Notes: generated by a model from the letters alone, not told the origin. 64,000 nt of DNA from Sporosarcina sp. Marseille-Q4063 (GCF_018309085.1 NZ_CP070502.1:2785001-2849000); one strand, 5' to 3'. Positions 47,208 to 58,269 are shown, counted from the stretch's first letter. Program-made: numbers and translations.

Positions 47208-47996
47208 TTGAAAATCGGGTTAATCGGTTGTGGATCAATCGGGAAGTTTTTATTGGAAAAACTAAACAAGGAAAAACTGCTGCCGAATTATCAAATTTGT
47301 TCAGTTTTTGATGGACGGGATAGTCGTAGGAAGAAATTACAGGATCTTTCGGAAACATACGAAATTACCATTTTTCAGGATTTAAATCAGTTCCTGCAAT
47401 CGGGTGTTGACTTGGTAGTAGAATGCGCCAATATTCAAACTGTTAATGATTACGCTGTTCGAATTGTTGAGCAAAAAGATTTACTGCTTATCAGCATCGG
47501 CGCTTTGGCGAATTCCTCCTTATATAATGAACTGCAATCCGTGTCTAAGTTAAATGGCACGAAACTTTATCTGCCTTCAGGCGCAATCGGCGGATTAGAC
47601 GTGATAAAAACTGCGAATATTATGGGCGGTTTGAATGCTGTTTCATTGGTATCGCGAAAGCCATTAACCGCTTTCTCCAATGAACAATACAATGAAGAAA
47701 CAGTTTTGTTTGAAGGATCAGCTAAAGACGCGATACAAAAATATCCACAAAATGCGAATGTAGCCATTGTGCTCTCTTTGGCGGGGATTGGAATTGAAAA
47801 AACATCCGTAAAGATTATTGCTGATCCAGGGGTAAATAAAAATATTCATGAAATCCATGCAGAAGGTGTTTTCGGGGAAGTTGATATAACAGTTCAAAAC
47901 AATCCTTCCGAAGGCAATGCGAAAACAAGTTATTTAACGGCATTAAGTATTTTATCAGCGCTCAAGTCAATAAACGAACAAGTCACAATAGGTTAA
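47208..47996 (+). CDS. Aspartate dehydrogenase-like oxidoreductase (DUF108 family)
   Basis: The protein has 262 residues. The N-terminal Rossmann loop is IGLIGCGSIGKF; the later LPSGAIGGLDVIKTANIMGG region and the C-terminal AEGVFGEVDI strand match L-aspartate dehydrogenase/NadX-type proteins, which use NAD(P) to deaminate aspartate to iminoaspartate. TTG 47208 is preferred over GTG 47199 because AGAGGTGA then serves as ribosome site. No nad genes are nearby, so the role (NAD synthesis or another amino acid) is unsure. It precedes the kinase-like gene by 40 nt. Confidence 0.78.
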   Translation: MKIGLIGCGSIGKFLLEKLNKEKLLPNYQICSVFDGRDSRRKKLQDLSETYEITIFQDLNQFLQSGVDLVVECANIQTVNDYAVRIVEQKDLLLISIGALANSSLYNELQSVSKLNGTKLYLPSGAIGGLDVIKTANIMGGLNAVSLVSRKPLTAFSNEQYNEETVLFEGSAKDAIQKYPQNANVAIVLSLAGIGIEKTSVKIIADPGVNKNIHEIHAEGVFGEVDITVQNNPSEGNAKTSYLTALSILSALKSINEQVTIG

Positions 47997-48036
47997 TTCA
48001 TAGACGAGGCAAGAATTACTGGGGGGCATATGCGAT

Positions 48037-48915
48037 ATGGAGAAACTGATTGATCTCATCAGAGAAGCGCTTCAATTACCGGATGCAAAAATAGAAAACA
48101 TAGAAACAACTGGCGGGATGACAAATTTAAATTATTTGGTCACAATCGATTCAGCGGATTTCATCGTCCGAATACCTGGGAATGGGACAGAGGAATTCAT
48201 CGATAGAAGAATCGAAAAAGAAAACCTGGAATTCGCATCTTCGCTTGGCATAAATCCAGAATTGCGTTACTTCAATTTGGAGACTGGCTTGAAAGTCACG
48301 AAGAAAATTGTAAACGCTACCACGCTGACGCCTACTATTGCCAGTGAGGAAAAAACGATGGTAAAAATAGCGGAGATTTTCAGAACGGTGCATAATTCAA
48401 ATCGCTCAATGAGCAATCGGTTTGAGCTGTTCGAGATGATGGCGAATTTCGAAGAGCTTGCGCTCGAAGCGGGCGCGGAATTTTTTGATGGATTTGACGA
48501 AGTGAAGAAGGATATAAATACGCTGCAGCAGTACTTTGATGATTTGAAAATAAAGGAAGTTCCTTGCCATATAGATCCGGCTTGTTCAAATTTCATCATT
48601 AGCGATGAGGATAAAGTGTATTTGATTGATTGGGAATATAGTGGGATGTTTGACCCGATGTGGGATATCGCCGCACACGCATTAGAAGCTAAACTTACGG
48701 AAACAGAGGAAGCATTTTTTGTCCGACAGTATTTTGGAAGAGAAGCGACTGTAGCGGAAGAGAAAAGGATGCTTTTACATAAAATATTCCAAGACTATCT
48801 TTGGAGCCTATGGACGCTTTTCAAAGAAGAAAAAGGTGACGACTTCGGCGCCTATGGAAAAAATCGTTTTGAACGGGCAAGAAAGAATATTGAGATTTTT
48901 AATCAGGCTGAATAA
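48037..48915 (+). CDS. Choline/ethanolamine kinase-like phosphotransferase (APH fold)
   Basis: The protein has 292 residues. It carries the Brenner motif HIDPACSNF (about residue 186) and the magnesium Asp motif LIDWEYSG; the N-terminal GGMTNLNYLV strand resembles LicA-type choline kinases. It would phosphorylate a small hydroxyl or amino-alcohol substrate with ATP. Its pairing with an aspartate-dehydrogenase-like gene gives no clear substrate. ATG 48037 follows GGGGGGCA. Confidence 0.8.
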   Translation: MEKLIDLIREALQLPDAKIENIETTGGMTNLNYLVTIDSADFIVRIPGNGTEEFIDRRIEKENLEFASSLGINPELRYFNLETGLKVTKKIVNATTLTPTIASEEKTMVKIAEIFRTVHNSNRSMSNRFELFEMMANFEELALEAGAEFFDGFDEVKKDINTLQQYFDDLKIKEVPCHIDPACSNFIISDEDKVYLIDWEYSGMFDPMWDIAAHALEAKLTETEEAFFVRQYFGREATVAEEKRMLLHKIFQDYLWSLWTLFKEEKGDDFGAYGKNRFERARKNIEIFNQAE

Positions 48916-48921
48916 ACGTTT

Positions 48922-48952
48922 ATACACCTTACATTGTAGGGTGTATTTTTTA
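48922..48952 (+). terminator. Intrinsic terminator
   Basis: TACACCTTA and TAGGGTGTA (about 48922-48945) form a 9-bp stem with one G-T pair, followed by a T-run to about 48951. Confidence 0.75.
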
Positions 48953-48960
48953 TTTGGCTG

Positions 48961-49002
48961 AAACGACCAAAGTATGCACTCAAACGACTAAAGCACAGTT
49001 TC
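48961..49002. repeat. Array C: two 21-bp units with an AAACGACyAAAG core
   Basis: Units 48961-48981 and 48982-49002 share AAACGAC(C/T)AAAG in the first half and differ in the second half. It is the shortest of the four 21-bp arrays in this window and sits right after a terminator. Confidence 0.6.
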
Positions 49003-49116
49003 CGTGAGTGCTAGTCCTTCTATTTCTATAAAACTAACTATAATACTTCCAACTTAACCGGTTCTTAACCTTCATTGAATAGAGTAGTGAAGAATAGAAT
49101 TTTGGGGGTGCGCGTA

Positions 49117-49809
49117 TTGAAGAAAATCAGTATATTATTGTCTGTTTTATTTTTAAGTATATTATTAGCGGGTTGTATATCGATTCCGCTTGGTGACGGA
49201 GGGCAATTAGAGGTATCGAAGGACGGCGTCAATATTGACACGGGTGAAGAAGATGGAGCAGATAACGGTGAAGTGGAAGAAGCAGAAGAGGGCGTAGAAG
49301 GTACGGAAGAAGAAACAAACAAAGAAGAAACAGACAAAGAAGATACAGCCGATGATGAGGGAACTGATGAAAGTGAGCCTGAAGAAGTGGCAACAGACAC
49401 AAATAGTTGCGTTGAACCAATAGAAGATACAAGAGGGAATGAAAGAGCTTTAAAACAACTAGCGGAATTGGCGCCACCGAATTTTCCATTGCCTAATTGT
49501 ACGAAAATGGAGTCCACGAAAGACGGTTATTATGAAGCTTATAAAGCAGCAACATTAGAATCCTATTTTATAGTTGAAGGATACTGGGCAGACATACTTG
49601 ACCTATACAAAGATTATTTGGAGGAGTCTGGATTTGGTCCCCTTAAAAAGAATGAGAACGCAAAAGATATGTCAGCATGGCTGGAAGGGAAAACGCCGGA
49701 TTATGACGCGACAATATATGTCACTCAACTTGCAAGAAATGATGACGACCAAGAGGTAGTGCGGGTAAGGTTGGTTCTTTATCATTACGACAATCCGCGG
49801 GATGAATAA
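49117..49809 (+). CDS. Lipoprotein with acidic linker and one two-Cys domain
   Basis: The protein has 230 residues. A signal peptide ends in lipobox LAGC with lipidated C20, followed by SIPLGDGG, a Glu/Asp/Thr-rich linker (about 45-95), then a domain beginning with Cys and containing PPNFPLPNC. TTG 49117 is preferred because GGGGGTG (49104-49110) lies 6 nt upstream. The neighbouring lipoprotein at 49832 has the same plan with two copies of the domain. No family name is recognised; a surface sensor or ligand-binding role linked to the downstream kinase is inference. Confidence 0.8.
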   Translation: MKKISILLSVLFLSILLAGCISIPLGDGGQLEVSKDGVNIDTGEEDGADNGEVEEAEEGVEGTEEETNKEETDKEDTADDEGTDESEPEEVATDTNSCVEPIEDTRGNERALKQLAELAPPNFPLPNCTKMESTKDGYYEAYKAATLESYFIVEGYWADILDLYKDYLEESGFGPLKKNENAKDMSAWLEGKTPDYDATIYVTQLARNDDDQEVVRVRLVLYHYDNPRDE

Positions 49810-49831
49810 AGATGGAACGGAGACGAAGTAA

Positions 49832-50854
49832 ATGAAAAGAATGATGACGATAATGTCGACATTTCTAACAATTCTGTTGATATCAGGTTGTGTATCAATT
49901 CCGCTGACGGACGGGGGGAGCATCGAAATTTCGGCTGATGGACTTACGATCATTCCAACTGAAGATGATGGTGGCGATGTCGACATTGAAGAAGAAAGTG
50001 TTGGAAAAGTGAAAGGATCAACTACTGAAATAGATGAGGATGAGTCCGTCAATGAAGAAAATGAAAGTGAAAATCCCGTCACCATTACCGATGACGAAGA
50101 GAATGAAAGTACAGACCTTGCCGGTCAAGACGGCCTGGGCGGTTGCGCGCATGAATTCTATCTACTGAAAAACAGGCTTCCAGATGGATTTCCGATACCG
50201 GAATGTACTTATATTACAGTCTTTGAAATCGTAGAAGATCAAGAAGATCATGTACGCATGATGACCGCTCAATATCACAATTTTGGTTCCACTCAAGAAG
50301 CGCATGATGACGCTAAAAACTTTTTTTCCGATTTAGGCTATGCAATCACAAATGATGAAGTGGGCGTCCTCTCTGTTAAGAAAAATGGCATACAGATTAC
50401 CCTAACCAAAGAGGATCTAGGTTCTGATTCACTTTTGACGGGTATACAATATCGTGAAACACCTATTATTCAGTATAAAGTGATTGACTCCTTTATTAAT
50501 TTGACTGAAAATGGTCATGGTAAATGTTCAGATGAATATTATACATCCTTAAGTTTGTTGCCGGAAGATTTCCCGTTAGCCGAATGTGCTAAAACAACAT
50601 TCATAGTAATGGAAAATTTCGATGCTGCAAGTAATAGTGCTGCATTTTATAAAGTCGATGGAATCTGGGCGGATCATTACAATGCATTTGTAGCGTATGC
50701 AGAAGCTAATAATTTTACAATTACTCAAGATGAAGGCCTTGCTACTCAAGGTGAATTGAGTTATATGGACGGAGATACAATCGTATACATTGCTGTGGAG
50801 AAAATTGATAAAACGAAAACAGACATTCATATAAACGTATCAAAAAAGTTTTAG
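49832..50854 (+). CDS. Lipoprotein with acidic linker and tandem two-Cys domains
   Basis: The protein has 340 residues, paralogous to the preceding gene: lipobox ISGC with C20, SIPLTDGGSIEIS, an acidic linker (about 45-92), then two related domains starting near residues 105 and 228. Each begins with a Cys about 20 residues before LPxxFPxxxC (LPDGFPIPEC and LPEDFPLAEC), suggesting a disulfide per domain. ATG 49832 follows GGAACGGAG, 22 nt after the first lipoprotein. It ends at a terminator before the sensor gene. Confidence 0.8.
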   Translation: MKRMMTIMSTFLTILLISGCVSIPLTDGGSIEISADGLTIIPTEDDGGDVDIEEESVGKVKGSTTEIDEDESVNEENESENPVTITDDEENESTDLAGQDGLGGCAHEFYLLKNRLPDGFPIPECTYITVFEIVEDQEDHVRMMTAQYHNFGSTQEAHDDAKNFFSDLGYAITNDEVGVLSVKKNGIQITLTKEDLGSDSLLTGIQYRETPIIQYKVIDSFINLTENGHGKCSDEYYTSLSLLPEDFPLAECAKTTFIVMENFDAASNSAAFYKVDGIWADHYNAFVAYAEANNFTITQDEGLATQGELSYMDGDTIVYIAVEKIDKTKTDIHINVSKKF

Positions 50855-50871
50855 TATAGAAGAATAAACAG

Positions 50872-50897
50872 CCCTTTCTGATACTAGAAAGGGTTTT
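50872..50897 (+). terminator. Intrinsic terminator
   Basis: CCCTTTCT (50872-50879) and AGAAAGGG (50886-50893) form a perfect stem followed by TTTT. Confidence 0.75.
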
Positions 50898-51018
50898 AAG
50901 TATGAGTAAAATCATGTCTGGGTAATATCTCCGGTAACACCTTTCATAATAGTATATATGATGTATAATTAATATAACTTTTCGAATATTCAAATCAGGA
51001 TATGTGGGGGGTGACTAA

Positions 51019-54000
51019 ATGATAATAAAAGGAATTAAGAACAGTGTAATCCTTTTTCTTATATTAATCTTCTTTACATTTAGTCACCACGCCCATTCAT
51101 CCAATGAAGACGCCGGCTTAATTACGATTACTTCTGCAAGTAAAGAGATAAAAGTTTACGAGAAAATGATGATTTTGCAGGATAAAGAAAAAACACTAAC
51201 AATTGATGATGTCACTAAGGAAGAAAATTTACGTCGATTCACGCAAACAAAAAAGGGGATTCCGAATTTCGGATATATAGATTCTGTCTATTGGACGGTT
51301 TTTACACTAGAAAATACATCTGATATTGAAGATTGGTATCTAGAAATCAGTTATCCTCCTCTTGAAAGAGTTACCAGTTTTAGCGAGACAACCATTGGCG
51401 ACTTTGAAGAAATCAAACTCGGTCAAACTTATCCCTTTCAACACCGCAAAGTTTCCCATCGAAATCATGTATTCGATTTGAAAATCCAACCGGGCGATTC
51501 AAAACGAATATTCCTTCGTGTTGAAACAGGGGGTTCCATGCAGCTCCCAATCATTTTATGGGAAAAAGAAGAATTCATTAAGAAAACGCAAATGGAGTTT
51601 ATTTATTTAGGGATTTTCTACGGCGCGCTTATTGCGATGACGCTTTATAACCTATTTCTTTACTTCAGTTTGCATCATCGTAGTTATTTATATTATGTAT
51701 TGGTCATCTCTGGTTCTATTTTTTCAAACGCAGCAATGAACGGACTTGGTTTTCAATACATTTGGCCGGATCTACCTTGGTTCAATCATCGCTCTGCAAT
51801 TGTCTTTATTCATTTCGGAATCATTGCATGTATTTTATTCACCGAAAGTTTTCTCGATACAAATCGGTATTTTCCTCGATTCAAAAAAATTGGTCAACTG
51901 ATTATGGCCTTAAATGCATTGAACCTTTTCATCGTTTTTTTCATATCCTATAAAGTTGCACTAAATATCATCATTCCCCTCATGCTTATATCCATTTTCA
52001 CGATTATTACGGTAGGCTTCATCTGTTTGCAAAAAGGGGCGCGACAGGCGCGTTTTTTTCTAATCGCCTGGATTATTTTTATTTTAGGCATTGCGATTTC
52101 GGCATTAGCAGATGGCGCCTATATTCCCCTTAATTTCTGGTCGAAATACGCTGTTCAAATATCAGCAACACTGGAAGTGATTCTCTTATCGCTAGCGCTT
52201 GCTGATCGTATAAATATATTGCGACTTGAAAAAGAATCCGCTGAACTTCAGGCGAGAAAGAGCCAAGCTGAAGCCGTTGAAAGTCTAAAACGAGCCGATG
52301 CAATAAAAGATGAATTTCTTGCCATTACATCGCATGAATTACGAACACCGCTCTATGGAATAATTGGCATCGCGGAATCTCTACGTGACGGAGTAGAAGG
52401 GGAGATTACAAATTCGATGGATCGGCAACTGTCCATGATTAGTAGCAGCGGGAAGCGGTTGACGAATCTAGTAAACGATATTCTCGATTTTTCGAAGTTG
52501 AAACATAACGCCATCGAAGTCAACATGCAGCAAGTTAAGCTGTACGAAATCATAAATATCGTGCTTGCAATTTGCAATCCGCTTGTCGCAGGAAAACCAA
52601 TAAACATTACAAATAAGATTCAAAAATCAATACCATCCGTGCGAGCCGATCAAGATCGTCTAATTCAAATTTTGTACAACTTAATCGGGAATGCCATTAA
52701 ATATACGGACCATGGGGATATATCGGTTTCGGCGGAACGGCTTGAAAACCAATTGAAAATTTCGATTGCAGATACCGGTAAAGGAATTCCAGAAAGCGAT
52801 TTGGAATCAATCTTTAATTCATTTCACCAAGTTGATGACACGGACTTGAGGGAAGTCGGAGGAACGGGAATTGGACTGAGCATTACTAAAAAACTTGTTG
52901 AACTTTTAGATGGGAAAATTGAAGTGATTTCAACATTCGGCGTCGGATCGACATTCAGTTTCACGCTTCCGATATATGAAGAAAGCGTCATGGAAGATGA
53001 AGTTGCAAGTAGTGTAGCTGCGGATGGATTTATTGATACGTTTGTGCCCAGCGCACCCATAGAAAAATTGCCAACCCATTCAAATAAGGGAACATCAGCA
53101 AAAATTCTAATCGCGGACGATGAACCGGTGAATTTGCAAGTCCTCATCAATAATCTCTCGTTAGAAGGCTATAAAGTCGTCGCTGCATCGAACGGTGAAG
53201 AAGTGCTATCTATTGTTGAAAATGAAGATTTTGATCTCCTTATATTAGACGTAATGATGCCTAAGCTTTCGGGTTTTGAAGTGACAAAAGAGTTAAGAAC
53301 GCGTCACAGCTTAACCGAACTGCCCATTTTAATGTTAACTGCAAAAACCCAATTATACGACAGAGTGATGGCATTTGAAATGGGGGCAAATGATTATTTG
53401 GCAAAACCTTGTGATAAAGAGGAGCTTATTGCGCGCGTTGAAACGCTTATTAACTTAAGCAAATTAAACAAAGAACTAACCGAGATAAACCGTTCGCTCG
53501 GAGAAATCGTAAAAGAGAGAACTTCGGCGCTAGAAGAGACGAATACAAATCTTCTGAGTGTGAATGAAGAATTGAAGAATATGGAAGAGTCTAGAACATT
53601 ATTATTATCGAGTATCTCGCACGAGCTTGCGACACCGATCACGTTGATTCAAAACTATATTCAAGCTGTTCAAGAAGGATTAATTCAAGAGAATAATCCG
53701 CGTTATTTAGAAATGGTTCAACAAAAATTAAACATGCTCAATCGATTAACAAAAGACTTATTTGAGCTTTCGAAATTAAAGTCGGCGCATATCAGCATTA
53801 ATTTCAAAGAGATTTCATTTAATAAATGGTTTGAACAGCTCACTGACGGCTTGTCATTCGATTTACAAAGGAGCGGCAGAAAGTTCATATCGGCTAACCT
53901 TTCAGGTAGCAGAGCGGTCATAACGGGCGATGTTGAGCGATTGAGTCAAGCATTTTCGAATGTCATTTGGAATGCCGTGAAACACACCTTGCCAACTACA

Positions 54001-54339
54001 GGAGAAATTAATCTGACTGCGGAAATTGTCAAGGATACGAAAACCGACTGGGATTGGAAAGTACGCATCCATATTTCAGATAATGGTTTCGGAATTCCAA
54101 AAGAAAGTTTGCCTTTCATTTTTGAACGTTTTTATCAAGGCGCGGATAATTCAATGAAAACCGGGGCTAATGGCACAGGACTGGGACTTGCGATTACGAA
54201 GGAAATTATTATTCTTCATAACGGGACGATTGAAGTCGTTAGCGAAATGGGGGAGGGGACAACATTTACAATTGAATTGCCTTTACGAACAAGGAACGGA
54301 GGAATGGAGGGCTCGATATGGCGGGGGAACGAATTTTAG
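51019..54339 (+). CDS. 7TMR-DISM hybrid sensor with two histidine-kinase cores and a central receiver
   Basis: The protein has 1106 residues. Order: signal segment (about 10-27), an extracellular 7TMR-DISMED2-like sensor domain (about 37-185), seven membrane helices (about 195-395), a coiled coil, HisKA with H439 (TSHELRTP), ATPase domain (ADTGKGIPE, GGTGIGLSI), a receiver with D744 (LILDVMMP), then a second HisKA with H868 (ISHELATP) and second ATPase domain (DNGFGIP, GTGLGLAI). ATG 51019 follows GGGGGGTG. It overlaps the OmpR-type regulator gene by 22 nt, so that regulator is the likely output. Carbohydrate-like ligands are known for DISMED2 domains; the signal here is unknown. Confidence 0.9.
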   Translation: MIIKGIKNSVILFLILIFFTFSHHAHSSNEDAGLITITSASKEIKVYEKMMILQDKEKTLTIDDVTKEENLRRFTQTKKGIPNFGYIDSVYWTVFTLENTSDIEDWYLEISYPPLERVTSFSETTIGDFEEIKLGQTYPFQHRKVSHRNHVFDLKIQPGDSKRIFLRVETGGSMQLPIILWEKEEFIKKTQMEFIYLGIFYGALIAMTLYNLFLYFSLHHRSYLYYVLVISGSIFSNAAMNGLGFQYIWPDLPWFNHRSAIVFIHFGIIACILFTESFLDTNRYFPRFKKIGQLIMALNALNLFIVFFISYKVALNIIIPLMLISIFTIITVGFICLQKGARQARFFLIAWIIFILGIAISALADGAYIPLNFWSKYAVQISATLEVILLSLALADRINILRLEKESAELQARKSQAEAVESLKRADAIKDEFLAITSHELRTPLYGIIGIAESLRDGVEGEITNSMDRQLSMISSSGKRLTNLVNDILDFSKLKHNAIEVNMQQVKLYEIINIVLAICNPLVAGKPINITNKIQKSIPSVRADQDRLIQILYNLIGNAIKYTDHGDISVSAERLENQLKISIADTGKGIPESDLESIFNSFHQVDDTDLREVGGTGIGLSITKKLVELLDGKIEVISTFGVGSTFSFTLPIYEESVMEDEVASSVAADGFIDTFVPSAPIEKLPTHSNKGTSAKILIADDEPVNLQVLINNLSLEGYKVVAASNGEEVLSIVENEDFDLLILDVMMPKLSGFEVTKELRTRHSLTELPILMLTAKTQLYDRVMAFEMGANDYLAKPCDKEELIARVETLINLSKLNKELTEINRSLGEIVKERTSALEETNTNLLSVNEELKNMEESRTLLLSSISHELATPITLIQNYIQAVQEGLIQENNPRYLEMVQQKLNMLNRLTKDLFELSKLKSAHISINFKEISFNKWFEQLTDGLSFDLQRSGRKFISANLSGSRAVITGDVERLSQAFSNVIWNAVKHTLPTTGEINLTAEIVKDTKTDWDWKVRIHISDNGFGIPKESLPFIFERFYQGADNSMKTGANGTGLGLAITKEIIILHNGTIEVVSEMGEGTTFTIELPLRTRNGGMEGSIWRGNEF

Positions 54340-55022
54340 TCGTGGATGATGAAGCTGGAATACGTGAACTCATTCAACTCTATTTAATGAAGAAAGAGTA
54401 TAGCGTACAAGGTGCGGGGAATGGCTTGGAAGCAATCAAAGCTGTTCGAAAAGGCGATATCGATTTAGTTTTACTCGATATTGAAATGCCTGGTATGGAT
54501 GGTTTTGAAGCTTGCAAAGAAATCCGACTGTTTTCCAATGTTCCGATTTTATTCGTAAGTTGCAAAAAGGAATTATCGGACCGTATTGAAGGAATTGAAA
54601 TCGGGGCGGATGACTTTATCACAAAACCATTTGACTTTCACGAGTTGGAAGCCCGAATTGAAGCTGTTTTCAGGAGGAAAAAATGGGTAAAAATGGACGC
54701 GGAAAGTATGGTGGGATCGGTTCTTCAATTCGATGATATTTTAATCGACTTGCTGAAATGCGAGCTTACTGTACGCGGCAAGAAAGTGCGCCTTTCCAAT
54801 AAAGAATTCAAGCTGCTTTCCTTGATGGCGAAAGAACCGAATCGGATTTGGCCGGCCGAACAATTGTATGACCATATTTGGGGGTATTATTCCGAGGGCA
54901 GTCCGCAAACGGTAAAGGTGCATATTAGCAATTTGCGGAGAAAGTTGGAGATTGATCCGGCGACTCCGAAATATATTCAGACGGCTAGAGGTTTCGGATA
55001 CAAATTCGCTTCATCGAATTAA
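54318..55022 (+). CDS. OmpR/PhoB-family response regulator
   Basis: The protein has 234 residues: a receiver domain with D54 in LVLLDIEMPG, Lys in TKPFDFHE, and a C-terminal winged helix with VKVHISNLRRKLE. ATG 54318 lies inside the sensor gene, indicating co-translation and partnership. Direct targets might be its own locus; the gap 55023-55103 contains TTAACCTT-like direct repeats (CTTAACCTTAACTTAACCTT near 55041-55060) that could be its binding site, as OmpR-type regulators bind direct repeats. Confidence 0.9.
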   Translation: MAGERILVVDDEAGIRELIQLYLMKKEYSVQGAGNGLEAIKAVRKGDIDLVLLDIEMPGMDGFEACKEIRLFSNVPILFVSCKKELSDRIEGIEIGADDFITKPFDFHELEARIEAVFRRKKWVKMDAESMVGSVLQFDDILIDLLKCELTVRGKKVRLSNKEFKLLSLMAKEPNRIWPAEQLYDHIWGYYSEGSPQTVKVHISNLRRKLEIDPATPKYIQTARGFGYKFASSN

Positions 55023-55040
55023 TTTAAAAATAGTTGAAAC

Positions 55041-55062
55041 CTTAACCTTAACTTAACCTTCA
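55041..55062 (+). promoter_or_regulatory. Direct TTAACCTT-type repeats upstream of the DUF4870 gene
   Basis: Three head-to-tail copies of TTAAC with about 6-bp then 5-bp steps lie between the regulator stop and the next gene. A similar TTAACC-TTAACCTT pair (AACTTAACCGGTTCTTAACC, near 49051-49070) lies before the first lipoprotein gene. OmpR-family proteins often bind such repeats; assignment is inference. Confidence 0.45.
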
Positions 55063-55103
55063 AATTATATAATTTGAATAATTGAATAGAAGGAGGAACG
55101 AAA

Positions 55104-55565
55104 ATGACTAATAACGAGCATATTGGTTCGGAAGATCAAGTGCCAGTTATCAAAGAAGAATCAGCTGAAGCGGCTGCAACAATGGAAGCGGCGGAAAAGA
55201 AGCCGACTTCAGTTGGACTTGAGGAAAATATTGCGGCCGCACTTTGCCATTTTCCGCTTATCGGACTAATATTTTTCTTTATTGAAAAAGAAAATAAGGT
55301 TGTTCGTTTTCATGCATTGCAAGTGATTATGTTATCCGTCGTTTTAATTGTAGCTAGTATAGCGGTCGGAATTTTGACGGGACTGTTATCTTTCATGAAA
55401 CTCGGAATGCTGGGCTTGCTAATTAGTGGCCCTTATTACTTCTTAATTATGCCGGCGTCAACCGTACTATTAATTTTCATGGCGATTTGGGCTTACAAAG
55501 GAAAGGTTTTAAATCTCCCGGTCATCGGCAAATTTGCAGAAGAACATTCGACTCCGAAACAATAA
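55104..55565 (+). CDS. DUF4870-like membrane protein
   Basis: The protein has 153 residues: an acidic cytosolic N terminus (about 1-45), then three to four membrane segments with the DUF4870-type start ENIAAALCHFPLIGLIFFFIEKENKVVRFHALQ. Family function is unknown. ATG 55104 follows AAGGAGGAA. It lies downstream of the TTAAC repeats and may be a target of the adjoining regulator. Confidence 0.75.
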   Translation: MTNNEHIGSEDQVPVIKEESAEAAATMEAAEKKPTSVGLEENIAAALCHFPLIGLIFFFIEKENKVVRFHALQVIMLSVVLIVASIAVGILTGLLSFMKLGMLGLLISGPYYFLIMPASTVLLIFMAIWAYKGKVLNLPVIGKFAEEHSTPKQ

Positions 55566-55613
55566 AGAATATGAATTATCGTGGAATGGAAATAGAGTGA
55601 AGGAGGTTTTGGG

Positions 55614-56615
55614 GTGTCTGTGATGAAGTTGGTGAACCGGACATTGCCATTTTTAGTTGCCCGCGTGGCGATTTATGGAATATTTGTCATTGCAGCATTG
55701 ATATTTTTAGCGATCATGATTGGGATCGGGTTTTTGCTGTTGAAAATCTTCGGTGAAAGTTCCGCAGCGTTCCTCATCGTGATGTTATTGGCATTCAGTG
55801 TCATCTACGGTGGTCTCAGATTTCTGGAGCGCTACGTGTTATACATGGTAAAAGTAGCCCATATATCCATCGTTGTCGAGTTATTGAAGACAGGAACAAT
55901 TCCAGAAGGCAAAGGACAAATCGCATATGGAAAAGAGCAGGTAAAACAAAACTTCGGGTCCGCGAACGTGGCTTTTGTTGTCGATAAAGCGATTCACGGA
56001 GCTGTCAAACAAATTCAACGATGGACACTGCGCGTGGGAGAGGCTTTTAGTTTCGTTCCCGGGGCAAAAAATATTTTCGGCATACTAAACGCGATCATGT
56101 CGGTAAGTTTAAATTACATTGATGAAGCCGTCGTCAGCTATATCATTTTACGGAAAAATGAAAAGCGAGAAGACACGGTTTGGAAGTCCGCATCAGATGG
56201 CGTTGTTTTATATGCACAGAGCTGGAAAAGCATACTTAAAACAGCAACAGGCGCCGTCGTTTGCATTTACGGCTTTAGCATCATTACTTTTCTTGTTTTC
56301 GCGCTTCCACTTATGGGTATTTCCAAACTTATCTCCTCAAACACCCCGGGTTTGGGAACGTTCCTTGGTTTTATTGCGCTTGTAGGGGCCTATGTGTTTA
56401 CGGTAGCGATAAAAAGAGCCCTCGTCGACCCGATTGTGACGATTGCGATGGTGCGTTCATATCAAATCAGTATAAATGGATTGGAACCTGCGATGGATTT
56501 ACAACAAAAGCTATTGGGTGTTTCCCCACGATTTAGGAAGCTATTTGAAAAAGGGAAAGAAGCCGAGGCTGAGGTTGCGCTTGTGGAAGCAAAACCAGTC
56601 GAAGTCCCGATGTAA
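55614..56615 (+). CDS. Multi-helix membrane protein, unknown
   Basis: The protein has 333 residues with about five to six membrane segments: two near the N terminus (about 12-45 and 50-65), others around 205-230, 245-270; the middle part (about 85-160) is soluble and amphipathic. GTG 55614 follows AAGGAGG at 7-nt spacing. It is 48 nt after the DUF4870 gene and ends in a strong terminator, so the two probably form one operon. I do not recognise a named family. Confidence 0.7.
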   Translation: MSVMKLVNRTLPFLVARVAIYGIFVIAALIFLAIMIGIGFLLLKIFGESSAAFLIVMLLAFSVIYGGLRFLERYVLYMVKVAHISIVVELLKTGTIPEGKGQIAYGKEQVKQNFGSANVAFVVDKAIHGAVKQIQRWTLRVGEAFSFVPGAKNIFGILNAIMSVSLNYIDEAVVSYIILRKNEKREDTVWKSASDGVVLYAQSWKSILKTATGAVVCIYGFSIITFLVFALPLMGISKLISSNTPGLGTFLGFIALVGAYVFTVAIKRALVDPIVTIAMVRSYQISINGLEPAMDLQQKLLGVSPRFRKLFEKGKEAEAEVALVEAKPVEVPM

Positions 56616-56640
56616 CGTCCCCCCTTATTTGACATATATA

Positions 56641-56683
56641 AGTAGCGACTTGGAATCTAGTAACCAAGTCGCTACTATTTTTT
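56641..56683 (+). terminator. Intrinsic terminator
   Basis: AGTAGCGACTTGG (56641-56653) and CCAAGTCGCTACT (56664-56676) form a perfect 13-bp stem followed by ATTTTTTT. Confidence 0.9.
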
Positions 56684-56728
56684 TGTATTGTAAGGTGAAT
56701 TAGAAGATAATAATAGTAAGGCTTTTAA

Positions 56729-58246
<1,518 letters not shown>

Positions 58247-58269
58247 AAACGAATTGAAGGAGGGGGCGT

